This document shows positions 40,318 through 46,968 of a DNA stretch of 46,968 bases, in pieces. Source of the DNA: Egerieenecus sp048201975 (GTDB lineage: Bacteria; Bacillota; Clostridia; Christensenellales; Aristaeellaceae); assembly GCA_048201975.1 (NCBI GenBank), contig DBFBGQ010000070.1, forward strand, positions 1 through 46,968, read 5' to 3'. How positions within the stretch are numbered: position 1 is the stretch's first letter; each line of letters opens with the position of its first letter. The position numbers were made by a program, and so were the translations under genes. The notes under the pieces were generated by a model, which saw only the letters and a program-made list of their open reading frames with translations, ran no database searches and had not been told where the DNA came from.

Positions 40318-41196
40318 ATGACGTGGAAAAATGCGCTGAAGGATAAGGGGCGCTGCAAGGAACTGCTGATTGCCTATGGGCAGATCGTGCTGGGATGCCT
40401 CATCGGCGGCGCGGCTTATCCAATGTTTCTGGTGCCCAACAACATTGCCCCCGGCGGCTTGACCGGCGCGGCTACGGTGCTCAATTATCTGGTGGATGTG
40501 CCGGTGGGCCTGACCAGCATGCTGATGAATATTCCGCTGTTCATCATTGGCTACAAAGCCATGGGGCGGGTTTTCGTGCTGCGCAGCCTGGTGGCGACGG
40601 TGCTGTTTTCGCTGGCCATCGATCTGATTCGCGTGCCGCCGGTGACGCAGGATCCGCTGCTGGGCACGCTGTATGGCGGCGTGCTGCTGGGGGTAGGGCT
40701 CGGGCTGATCCTGCGTGCGGGCGCCACCACCGGCGGCACGGACATGGCCGCGCGCATGGTGCACAAGCGGCTGCCCTTCATGACGGTGGGCGTTTTTCTG
40801 TTTCTGATCGACTGCTGCGTGGTGATCCTGGCCGGGCTGTGCGTGGGCCTCAACGAGGGTCTGTATGCCATGATTGCCATTTTCGTTTCCTCCAAGCTGA
40901 TCGATATGGTCATGGCCGGGCTGAGCCAGACCAAGGCGTGCTTCATCATCACCTCCGCCTGCGAGCAGGTGACCCGCCGGGTGATGACCGAGCTGGACCG
41001 GGGCGTGACGCATCTGGAGGCCAAGGGCGCCTACTCCGGGACAAGCCGGCCCATGATTCTCTGCGTGCTCTCCAGCCAGGAGGTTTCACGGCTCAAGGAC
41101 ATCGTCCGGGAAGAGGACGAGCGGGCGTTCATGTTTGTCACCGGTGCGCATGAGGCCCTGGGCGAAGGCTTCTCCAAGCTTAGCGGAGACAGCTGA
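40318..41196 (+). CDS. YitT family membrane protein
   Basis: A 292-residue YitT family protein with about five membrane segments and a C-terminal DUF2179 domain (about 200-285: AYSGTSRPMILCVLSSQEVSRLKDIVREEDERAFMFVTGAHEALGEGF). N-terminal VLGCLIGGAAYPMFLVPNNIAPGGLTGAATVLNYL is family-typical, and ATTGGTDMAARMVHKR matches the conserved loop. Transported substrate is unknown; DUF2179 is a ligand-binding-like cytoplasmic domain. GAGGAGGAAGCGG precedes the ATG; the frame opens 90 codons earlier without support. Confidence 0.92.
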   Translation: MTWKNALKDKGRCKELLIAYGQIVLGCLIGGAAYPMFLVPNNIAPGGLTGAATVLNYLVDVPVGLTSMLMNIPLFIIGYKAMGRVFVLRSLVATVLFSLAIDLIRVPPVTQDPLLGTLYGGVLLGVGLGLILRAGATTGGTDMAARMVHKRLPFMTVGVFLFLIDCCVVILAGLCVGLNEGLYAMIAIFVSSKLIDMVMAGLSQTKACFIITSACEQVTRRVMTELDRGVTHLEAKGAYSGTSRPMILCVLSSQEVSRLKDIVREEDERAFMFVTGAHEALGEGFSKLSGDS

Positions 41197-41204
41197 AAAA
41201 TGTT

Positions 41205-41259
41205 GGTTCTGCAGGCGAAAATGTTTCCGTGTAGGTTCTGCAGGCGAAAATGTTTCCGT
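41205..41259. repeat. Two identical 26-base tandem repeats upstream of the BMP promoter
   Basis: Positions 41205-41230 and 41234-41259 are identical over 26 bases, separated by GTA, giving a 29-base period. The core is CTGCAGGCGAAAATGTTTCC. A partial third match (GAAAAATGTT) precedes them at the end of the YitT gene. The second copy ends 3 bases before the -35 of the nucleoside transporter promoter, so they may be regulator-binding sites. Too few units, and too short spacers, for a CRISPR array. Confidence 0.85.
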
Positions 41260-41262
41260 CCC

Positions 41263-41291
41263 TTGAACTTTTGCACTACACGTGGTATACT
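41263..41291 (+). promoter_or_regulatory. Sigma-A promoter of the BMP binding-protein gene
   Basis: TTGAAC (41263-41268), 17-base spacer, TATACT (41286-41291), about 52 bases ahead of the GTG start. Confidence 0.75.
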
Positions 41292-41343
41292 CATATCGTT
41301 GAACCCATTCCCTGAAATGATTTTGTGAGGAGGGCGTTCTAAA

Positions 41344-42468
41344 GTGAAAAAGTTTCTCGCGCTGATCCTGTCCGTGATGATGGTATTGGCCGCTTTCGGC
41401 GCTGTGGCCGAGACGGTGGATCCCGATACCATCGAGGATACCATGACCTCCGAGGACGGCAAGTATGAGCTGGCGTTTGTTACCGACGTGGGCCAGTTGA
41501 AGGACAAGAGCTTCAACCAGGGCACCTGGAACGGCGTCAAGGGCTATGCCGCCGCCAACAACATCAGCTATAAGTACTATCAGCCCGCCAATGGCGACCA
41601 GGCCACCGACGACGACCGCTATGACGCCATGAAGGCTGCCGTGGAAGGCGGCGCCAAGGTGGTTGTGTGCGCCGGCTTCATGCAGGGTACTGCCCTGACC
41701 AAGGCCGCCGCGGAATTCCCGGATGCCTGCTTCGTGTTTGTGGATGGCTGGGTGCTCACCGACGAGGCCGGCAACCCCCTGACCAACGTTGCTCCCATCA
41801 CCTACCAGGAAGAGCAGAGCGGCTATCTGGCTGGCTATGCCGTGGTGAAGGACGGCTTTGAGAAGCTGGGCTTCATGGGCGGCGGCGGCGGCACCAATCC
41901 TGCCTGCTGCCGTTACGGCTATGGCTTTGCCCAGGGCGCCAACGCGGCTGCCGCGGAAATGGGCAAGACCGTTGAGCTGAAGTACTCCTGGCAGTACGGC
42001 GCTTCTTTCTCCGCCTCCCCCGAGCTGGAGGCCATGGCCAAGGGCTGGTATGAGAACGACACCGAGATCATCTTCGCCTGCGGCGGCAGCATGTTCAGCT
42101 CCATCGTCAGCGCGGCTTCCGCCAACGATGCCTACGTGGTGGGCGTGGACGTGGACCAGAGCTCTCAGTCCGAGACCGTTGTGACCTCCGCCATGAAGGA
42201 ACTGGCCAAATCCGTGGAGTGGACGCTGGACAAGTACTATGGCGACGCTTGGGCGGAAGTCGGCGGCGTGCTGACCAACATTGGCGCTGCGGATGGCATG
42301 GTTGGCCTGCCCACCGACAGCTGGCTGTTTGAGACCTACACCATCGACGAGTACAACACCCTGCTGGAGAGCATGAAGAATGGCGACATCACCGTGGATG
42401 CCACCGCGCTGGAAGCGGACGGCGTTGTGAATGCCGGCCTGGAGAACGTGACCATCATCTACGAGTAA
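41344..42468 (+). CDS. BMP family nucleoside-binding protein (substrate-binding subunit)
   Basis: A 374-residue basic membrane protein family binder (related to Bacillus YufN/NupN and Treponema PnrA), which captures nucleosides. The signal peptide is residues 1-22 (MKKFLALILSVMMVLAAFGAVA); there is no cysteine at the cleavage point, so no lipid anchor. The mature protein has ELAFVTDVGQLKDKSFNQGTWNGVKGYA, FVDGWVL, LGFMGGGGGTNPACCRYGYGFAQGAN and VGVDVDQSSQSETVVTSAMKELAKSVEW. Start is GTG with GAGGAGGGCG upstream. It has its own promoter and terminator, which lets it be made in excess over the rest of the importer. Confidence 0.94.
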   Translation: MKKFLALILSVMMVLAAFGAVAETVDPDTIEDTMTSEDGKYELAFVTDVGQLKDKSFNQGTWNGVKGYAAANNISYKYYQPANGDQATDDDRYDAMKAAVEGGAKVVVCAGFMQGTALTKAAAEFPDACFVFVDGWVLTDEAGNPLTNVAPITYQEEQSGYLAGYAVVKDGFEKLGFMGGGGGTNPACCRYGYGFAQGANAAAAEMGKTVELKYSWQYGASFSASPELEAMAKGWYENDTEIIFACGGSMFSSIVSAASANDAYVVGVDVDQSSQSETVVTSAMKELAKSVEWTLDKYYGDAWAEVGGVLTNIGAADGMVGLPTDSWLFETYTIDEYNTLLESMKNGDITVDATALEADGVVNAGLENVTIIYE

Positions 42469-42500
42469 ACCTGGGCGCTCGGTAAACCGGGCAATGCAGG

Positions 42501-42536
42501 GGGCTGACGCGGCAAGCGTCAGCCCTCTATTTTTTT
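42501..42536 (+). terminator. Terminator after the BMP binding protein
   Basis: GGGCTGACGC (42501-42510) pairs perfectly with GCGTCAGCCC (42516-42525), 5-base loop, then TCTATTTTTTT. Confidence 0.88.
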
Positions 42537-42555
42537 CGCGGTGATTCTTCGTTGC

Positions 42556-42584
42556 TTGCAATTTCTGGTATGAGCCGGTATAAT
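42556..42584 (+). promoter_or_regulatory. Sigma-A promoter of the nucleoside ABC ATPase/permease genes
   Basis: TTGCAA (42556-42561), 17-base spacer, TATAAT (42579-42584), about 50 bases before the ATPase start. Confidence 0.75.
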
Positions 42585-42634
42585 GGATATATAGATTTTC
42601 CGTGGGCGATTTGAACAGAAAGGGAGGTGGAAGC

Positions 42635-44179
42635 ATGGGCGATTCCTCCGAGTTCGTCATTGAAATGCTTCACATCACCAAGGAGTTTCCAGGCATTAAA
42701 GCCAATGACGACATCACGCTGCAGCTGCGCCGGGGAGAGATTCACGCGCTGCTGGGGGAGAACGGCGCAGGCAAATCCACGCTGATGAGCGTGCTTTTCG
42801 GCTTATACCAGCCGGAAGCGGGGGTCATCAAAAAGGACGGCAAAGAGGTGCGCATCAACGATCCCAACGACGCCACCGCCCTGCACATCGGTATGGTGCA
42901 CCAGCACTTCAAGCTCATCGACGTGTTTACTGTGCTGGATAACATTATTCTGGGCGCGGAGGATACCCGTCTGGGGTTCCTGCAAAAGAAAGAAGCCCGG
43001 AAAAAAGTCCAGGAGCTTTCCCAGCGCTATGGGCTGAAAATTGACCTGGACGCCAAGGTGGAGGACATTACGGTGGGCATGCAGCAGCGGGTGGAGATAT
43101 TGAAAATGCTCTACCGGGACAACGAGGTGCTGATTTTCGACGAGCCCACCGCGGTGCTTACGCCCCAGGAGATTGACGAGCTTATGGAGATCATGGACGG
43201 TCTACGCCGGGAAGGCAAGAGCATCCTGTTCATCAGCCACAAGCTCAACGAAATCATGGCGGTATCGGACCGGGTGACCGTGCTGCGCAAGGGCCAGTGC
43301 ATTGGTACGGTGAATACCTGCGACACCAACCAGGAGGAGCTTAGCCGCATGATGGTGGGCCGTCCGGTGCAGCTGGTGGTGGAGAAGGACCCGGCAAAGC
43401 CTGGGGAAGAGGTGCTCCGGGTGGAAAAGCTTTGCGTGCCCTCCAAGCTGTACAAGCGCGATGCGGTGCATGACGTGAGCTTCCGGGTGCGCAAGGGCGA
43501 GATTGTCTGTATTGCGGGTATCGACGGAAACGGACAGACGGATCTTGTGTATGCGCTGACGGGACTGGAAAAGATTTCCAGCGGCAAGGTGACGCTTTGC
43601 GGGCACGACATCACCCATGCCACCGTGCATGAACGCAGCCAGCAGGGCATGAGCCATATCCCCGAGGACCGGCACAAGCACGGGCTGGTGCTGGACTTTA
43701 CCCTGGAGCAGAACATGGTGCTCCAGCGTTTCCAGGAGCCGGAGTTCCAGCATCATGGCTTTATCCGCTTTGACCAGGAGCGGAAATATGCCGAGCGGCT
43801 GATCGCCCAGTTTGACGTGCGCAGTGGGCAGGGTCCTGTGACCGTGGTGCGCAGCATGAGCGGCGGCAATCAGCAAAAGGCCATCGTGGCCCGGGAGCTG
43901 GACCGGAACATGCCGCTCATTGTAGCGGTGCAGCCCACCCGCGGCCTGGACGTGGGCGCCATTGAATACATCCACAAGCAACTGGTGCAGCAGCGGGATG
44001 AGGGCAAGGCCGTGCTGCTGGTTAGCCTGGAGCTGGACGAGGTGATGAACCTGTCCGACCGCATCCTGGTGCTGTATGAGGGTCAGATTGTGGGCGAACT
44101 GGATCCCAAGAAGACGACGGTGGAGGAGCTGGGCCTGTACATGGCCGGAGCGAAGCGGCAGGAGGCGGTGAAGGAATGA
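42635..44179 (+). CDS. Nucleoside ABC transporter ATPase, two-domain (YufO/NupO type)
   Basis: A 514-residue ATPase with two nucleotide-binding domains in tandem. Domain 1 has Walker A GENGAGKST (residues 41-49), Walker B EVLIFDEPTAVLTPQEIDEL, and VGMQQRVEILKMLYRD. Domain 2 (about 255 on) has a degenerate Walker A, GIDGNGQTDLVYALTG, lacking the usual lysine, and a signature SGGNQQKAIVARELDR, the normal pattern in this family. AAGGGAGGTGGAAGC precedes the ATG at 42635; an in-frame GTG at 42602 is less likely. ATGA overlap with the first permease. Confidence 0.95.
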   Translation: MGDSSEFVIEMLHITKEFPGIKANDDITLQLRRGEIHALLGENGAGKSTLMSVLFGLYQPEAGVIKKDGKEVRINDPNDATALHIGMVHQHFKLIDVFTVLDNIILGAEDTRLGFLQKKEARKKVQELSQRYGLKIDLDAKVEDITVGMQQRVEILKMLYRDNEVLIFDEPTAVLTPQEIDELMEIMDGLRREGKSILFISHKLNEIMAVSDRVTVLRKGQCIGTVNTCDTNQEELSRMMVGRPVQLVVEKDPAKPGEEVLRVEKLCVPSKLYKRDAVHDVSFRVRKGEIVCIAGIDGNGQTDLVYALTGLEKISSGKVTLCGHDITHATVHERSQQGMSHIPEDRHKHGLVLDFTLEQNMVLQRFQEPEFQHHGFIRFDQERKYAERLIAQFDVRSGQGPVTVVRSMSGGNQQKAIVARELDRNMPLIVAVQPTRGLDVGAIEYIHKQLVQQRDEGKAVLLVSLELDEVMNLSDRILVLYEGQIVGELDPKKTTVEELGLYMAGAKRQEAVKE

Positions 44180-45411
44180 AAGACTTTTGGCATAAAGATG
44201 GTACGCGCTCCGTCATCGCGTCGCTGATCTCGATTCTGATCGGTCTGGGCGCAGGGAGTCTGCTGATTTTGATCGTGGGCCTGTCCACGCCGTCCCTGGG
44301 CCTGAAGAGCGCCTGGGAGGGCATTCGGCTGGTGTTTGCCGGGATGTTTTCCACCGGCCGCGACGCAGCCGGCGCGTTGACCTTCGGCTTCAATCCCTCC
44401 GCCATGGGCAACATGCTCTTCCGCGCCATGCCGCTGATCCTGACGGGCCTTTCGGTGGCGGTGGCCTTCAAAACGGGCTTGTTCAACATTGGCGCGCCGG
44501 GGCAGTATCTGGCGGGAACCACGGCGACCCTGTTTATCGCTCTGAGCTTGCCCTCCAGCGAGATGTCGCTGCCGGGTATCGCGCCCACGGGCATCCCCAC
44601 CTGGGTGGTGTGGATTGTGGCCTTCCTGGGCGGCATGCTGGCGGGAGCGCTGTGGGGCGCCATTCCCGGCCTGCTCAAGTCCCTGCTGAACATCAACGAG
44701 GTGCTGGCCTGCATCATGACCAACTGGATTGCGGCCAACCTGGTTACCTGGGCGTTTGACGTTTCCAACCTGAAAAACATGGTGGAAAACACCAAGTCCG
44801 GTTACATCTACAAAACGACCATGAACGGCGTGGCGACCTCTACCATGGGGCTGGATCAGCTTTTCCCAGGCTCCCAGGTGAACGGCGGCATATTGATCGC
44901 CATGCTGCTGGCCGTGGTGGTCTACGTGATTTTCAGCCGAACGACTCTGGGCTATCAGCTCAAGGCCTGCGGCGCCAACCGCTATGCCGCGCGCTATGCC
45001 GGCATCCAGGACAAGCGCAACATCGTGCTGTCCATGGCCATTGCGGGATCGCTGGCCGGAGCCGCCGGAGCGCTGTACTACCTCAGCGGCAACACGGAGT
45101 TCTTCTGGTCCACCTATCAGACGCTGCCCGCTACGGGCTTCAATGGCATCCCGGTGGCGCTGCTGGCGGCGAATCACCCCATTGGGGTCATCTTTACGGG
45201 CATGTTCATGTCCATGCTGGATATCTCCGGCCTGCAGCTCACCAACCTGACCGCCTACAACGAATACATCACAGATGTAATCATCGCGGTGATTGTGTAT
45301 CTGAGCGCCTTCTCCATGCTGATTAAGATGTTCATCAGCCGCAGGCGGGAGCATAAGCGGGCGAACGCCTCAACCGGCGGTACGGACAAGGGAAAGGAGG
45401 CGAAGGCATGA
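44176..45411 (+). CDS. Nucleoside ABC transporter permease (YufP/NupP type)
   Basis: A 411-residue permease of the BPD_transp_2 group with about ten membrane segments. Conserved stretches are ALTFGFNPSAMGNMLFRAMPLILTGLSVAVAFKTGLFNIGAPGQYL and LKACGANRYAARYAGIQDKRNIVLSMAIAGSLAGAAG. Couples to the two-domain ATPase; ATGA overlaps at both ends. Confidence 0.94.
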   Translation: MKDFWHKDGTRSVIASLISILIGLGAGSLLILIVGLSTPSLGLKSAWEGIRLVFAGMFSTGRDAAGALTFGFNPSAMGNMLFRAMPLILTGLSVAVAFKTGLFNIGAPGQYLAGTTATLFIALSLPSSEMSLPGIAPTGIPTWVVWIVAFLGGMLAGALWGAIPGLLKSLLNINEVLACIMTNWIAANLVTWAFDVSNLKNMVENTKSGYIYKTTMNGVATSTMGLDQLFPGSQVNGGILIAMLLAVVVYVIFSRTTLGYQLKACGANRYAARYAGIQDKRNIVLSMAIAGSLAGAAGALYYLSGNTEFFWSTYQTLPATGFNGIPVALLAANHPIGVIFTGMFMSMLDISGLQLTNLTAYNEYITDVIIAVIVYLSAFSMLIKMFISRRREHKRANASTGGTDKGKEAKA

Positions 45412-46487
45412 TGGATACTCTGTGGGCAAACCTGACCTCCGGCAGCATGGTTTTCCTGATCCGGCAGACGCTGATTTATGCGGTGCCGCTGATGATTGTG
45501 GCGCTGGCGGGCATTTATGCCGAGCGCAGCGGCGTGATCAACCTGGCGCTGGAAGGCCACATGATCTTCGGCGCGTTCATCGGCGTGCTCTTTGTGCGCC
45601 TGGTGCAGCAATGGGGCTGGTTTGAGGCGGCATATGAGGCGGGAAACTGGCTGACGCTCCAGGGCTTCATGCTGCTGACCATGGTGGTGTCGGCGGCGCT
45701 GGGCGCGCTATTCTCGCTGCTGCTGGCCTTTGCGGCCATCAATCTGCGGGCGGACCAAACGGTGGGCGGCACGGCGCTGAATCTGCTGGCCCCGGCGCTG
45801 GTGCTGTTCTTCATCCGCCTGATCGCCCAGCAGAACACGCTGCAAATGGCCACAGGCGACAGCGCCAGCTGGTTCATGTTGAAAAAGAGCATGTTCGGCT
45901 ATGGCCGAAACGATGAAGTCGGCTTCCTGTTTGATACCTTTGTAAACAAGGTCTATCCAGCCACATATGTGTGCATCCTGATCTTCATTGTGATGAGCGT
46001 CATCCTGTACAAGACGCGCTTTGGCTTGCGGCTGCGGTCCTGCGGCGAAAATCCGCAGGCGGCGGACAGCCTGGGCATCCATGTGTTCAAAATGCGCTAC
46101 GCGGGCGTGACCATTTCCGGCGCGCTGGCAGGCCTGGGCGGCTTTGTATACGCCATGACCACCACCAACTGCACCTCCAACGGCGACGTGGCCGGTTTCG
46201 GCTTCCTGGCACTGGCGGTGATGATCTTCGGCAACTGGAAGCCGCTGTCCGTGGCCGGGGCGGCGCTGCTGTTCGGACTCTTCAAGTGCGTGGCAGCCAG
46301 CTATGGCAGCCTGTACTATCTCAACGGCGCGGAGGATAAGGTGTTCTTCCTCAAGGAGCTGGGGCTGAACACGAACTTTTACCGGTTGCTTCCCTATCTG
46401 ATCACGTTGATCGTGCTGGCGTTTACATCCAAGAGTTCCCGCGCGCCCAAGGCGGAGGGCATCCCCTACGACAAGGGCAGCAGGTGA
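45408..46487 (+). CDS. Nucleoside ABC transporter permease (YufQ/NupQ type)
   Basis: A 359-residue second permease of the importer. Typical parts are LIYAVPLMIVALAGIYAERSGVINLALEGHMIFGAFIGVLF, FGLRLRSCGENPQAADSLGIHVFKMRYAGVTISGALAGLGGFVYAMTTTN and FGFLALAVMIFGNWKPLSVAGAALLFGLF. It ends the operon at a strong terminator. Nucleoside enzymes are not seen after it within the window. Confidence 0.94.
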   Translation: MMDTLWANLTSGSMVFLIRQTLIYAVPLMIVALAGIYAERSGVINLALEGHMIFGAFIGVLFVRLVQQWGWFEAAYEAGNWLTLQGFMLLTMVVSAALGALFSLLLAFAAINLRADQTVGGTALNLLAPALVLFFIRLIAQQNTLQMATGDSASWFMLKKSMFGYGRNDEVGFLFDTFVNKVYPATYVCILIFIVMSVILYKTRFGLRLRSCGENPQAADSLGIHVFKMRYAGVTISGALAGLGGFVYAMTTTNCTSNGDVAGFGFLALAVMIFGNWKPLSVAGAALLFGLFKCVAASYGSLYYLNGAEDKVFFLKELGLNTNFYRLLPYLITLIVLAFTSKSSRAPKAEGIPYDKGSR

Positions 46488-46498
46488 TGGAAAATGAA

Positions 46499-46529
46499 GG
46501 CTCCCAGGCGGGGGTTCCGCCTGGGAGCC
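46499..46529 (+). terminator. Terminator of the nucleoside importer operon
   Basis: GGCTCCCAGGCGG (46499-46511) with CCGCCTGGGAGCC (46517-46529), 13 perfect pairs, loop of 5 bases, tail TCAGTTTG. Stem very strong, U-tract weak. Confidence 0.8.
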
Positions 46530-46533
46530 TCAG

Positions 46534-46545
46534 TTTGTCGACAAA
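46534..46545. other. Perfect 12-bp palindrome in the terminal gap
   Basis: TTTGTCGACAAA at 46534-46545, directly after the operon terminator. It could be a protein-binding site or chance; no gene follows. Confidence 0.35.
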
Positions 46546-46569
46546 GTATTTGCTCTCGAAATTCGTGCA

Positions 46570-46655
46570 AGATTTACATTGCATGCTTGCAAGCGGAGGG
46601 GTTTCGCGCCTGCGGGCGCGACCAAAGGGCTTTCCGATCGCCCTTTGGAAACCTT
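46570..46655. repeat. Copy of a dispersed palindromic-type repeat
   Basis: Contains a TGCTTGCAAGC palindrome, TTTCGCGCCTGCGGGCGCG, and a stem CCAAAGGGC/GCCCTTTGG. The middle part resembles the complement of the element at 9645-9715. I recall similar non-coding GC-hairpin elements in gut Clostridia, but only two copies are visible here. Confidence 0.45.
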
Positions 46656-46670
46656 CGGTCCCCATACGTG

Positions 46671-46712
46671 ATGAAACTTTTGCAAGCTAGGAAGCCACAA
46701 GTTTCATTTTTT
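46671..46712 (+). terminator. Terminator-like hairpin in the non-coding tail
   Basis: ATGAAACTT (46671-46679) pairs with AAGTTTCAT (46699-46707), 19-base loop, followed by TTTTTT (46707-46712). With no gene ahead of it, it may end an untranslated RNA or read-through from the importer operon. Confidence 0.5.
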
Positions 46713-46968
46713 CGTGCTTGTGTAAAAAACATGCTTTTTTCAGCAGTCTGAGGCTTCCGGGCGTGTTTTCCGCTTGGGAGCCTTTAGGGTATTGCTATTG
46801 GTTTTGCCGCATTACCTTTGGAAGTTACGCAATGCGTGTTGGCGGGGCGCGGGGATTTTGCGCCTGCAGGGTTGAGGAGATTTCGGCCCCATAGGCTGTG
46901 CGGCTTTTTTCTGTCAAATAGGCTGTCCTCTCTGGGAGATCCGGGGCCAAAGTACACAGATATCAAAC
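46713..46968. other. Non-coding tail, no supported gene
   Basis: No convincing reading frame, tRNA or riboswitch is seen. A 60-codon minus-strand frame (46784-46966) has no family resemblance and no ribosome site and is not called. Base composition looks less GC-rich than the coding part, with short T-runs. The window ends here. Confidence 0.4.

Noticed and set aside
41205..41259. CRISPR array
   Set aside because: Only two identical units with a 3-base spacer; no spacers of CRISPR size and no cas genes.
46784..46966. A 60-codon minus-strand gene at the right edge
   Set aside because: No ribosome site, biased repeat-like composition and no family resemblance.

Overview
This GC-rich window comes from a low-complexity, monoderm-type anaerobe of the Bacillota, most likely a gut Clostridia (an Oscillospirales- or Christensenellales-like lineage; inferred from gene content, not proven). 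Evidence is the yicC-remA-gmk-rpoZ-coaBC cluster, YesM/YesN two-component systems driving Lpl-type sugar ABC transporters, a YufNOPQ-type nucleoside importer, strong GGAGG ribosome sites, and sigma-A promoters with TATAAT-like -10 elements. No rRNA, tRNA, CRISPR array, phage or insertion sequence was recognised.

Layout. 1-634: 5' part of a LOR/SDH (TIGR00300-like) enzyme running off the left edge. 703-2889: DNA topoisomerase III. 3012-5547: ECF sigma factor, membrane anti-sigma factor with an external DUF4349 domain, and a secreted SIMPL protein. 5548-5989: a 440-base gap with two overlapping opposed promoters and a T-box-like leader that seems to lack its antiterminator. 5990-8857: XRE-cupin regulator, AMP-forming acyl-CoA ligase, GNAT acetyltransferase; then a P-loop kinase on the other strand.

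9796-21000 holds two carbohydrate uptake loci. In the first, a YesM-like kinase and YesN-like regulator lie upstream of a solute-binding protein and two permeases, with a divergent PocR-AraC regulator beside them. In the second, a kinase/regulator pair is divergent from a binding protein, two permeases and a GH51 arabinofuranosidase (21136-27325). A second GH51 enzyme sits at 34339-35799, so the region looks devoted to arabinose-containing oligosaccharides. Neither locus encodes its own ATPase; a shared MsmX-like ATPase elsewhere is presumed.

27357-35799 is mixed: a small CxxC protein, argG with an ARG-box-like operator on its promoter, a three-gene membrane/glycosyltransferase operon, rimM-trmD detached from its usual ribosomal protein genes, and the second GH51. 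35928-40201 is the yicC-remA-gmk-rpoZ-coaBC housekeeping operon, followed by a YgjP-type metallopeptidase and a MazF/PemK endoribonuclease with no recognisable antitoxin. 40318-46487 encodes a YitT membrane protein and a complete BMP-type nucleoside ABC importer. 46488-46968 is non-coding and rich in hairpins.

The most noteworthy signals are regulatory: the degenerate T-box, a perfect 12-bp inverted repeat straddling a -10 element, 21-bp-phased direct repeats at the other sugar operon promoter, an identical 26-bp tandem repeat abutting the nucleoside transporter promoter, and stem-loops between binding-protein and permease genes in both sugar operons. All three binding proteins also lack a lipobox, which is unusual for a monoderm. 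I did not find an unmistakably new multi-gene system; the best candidates are the DUF4349/SIMPL sigma operon and the T-box-like leader.
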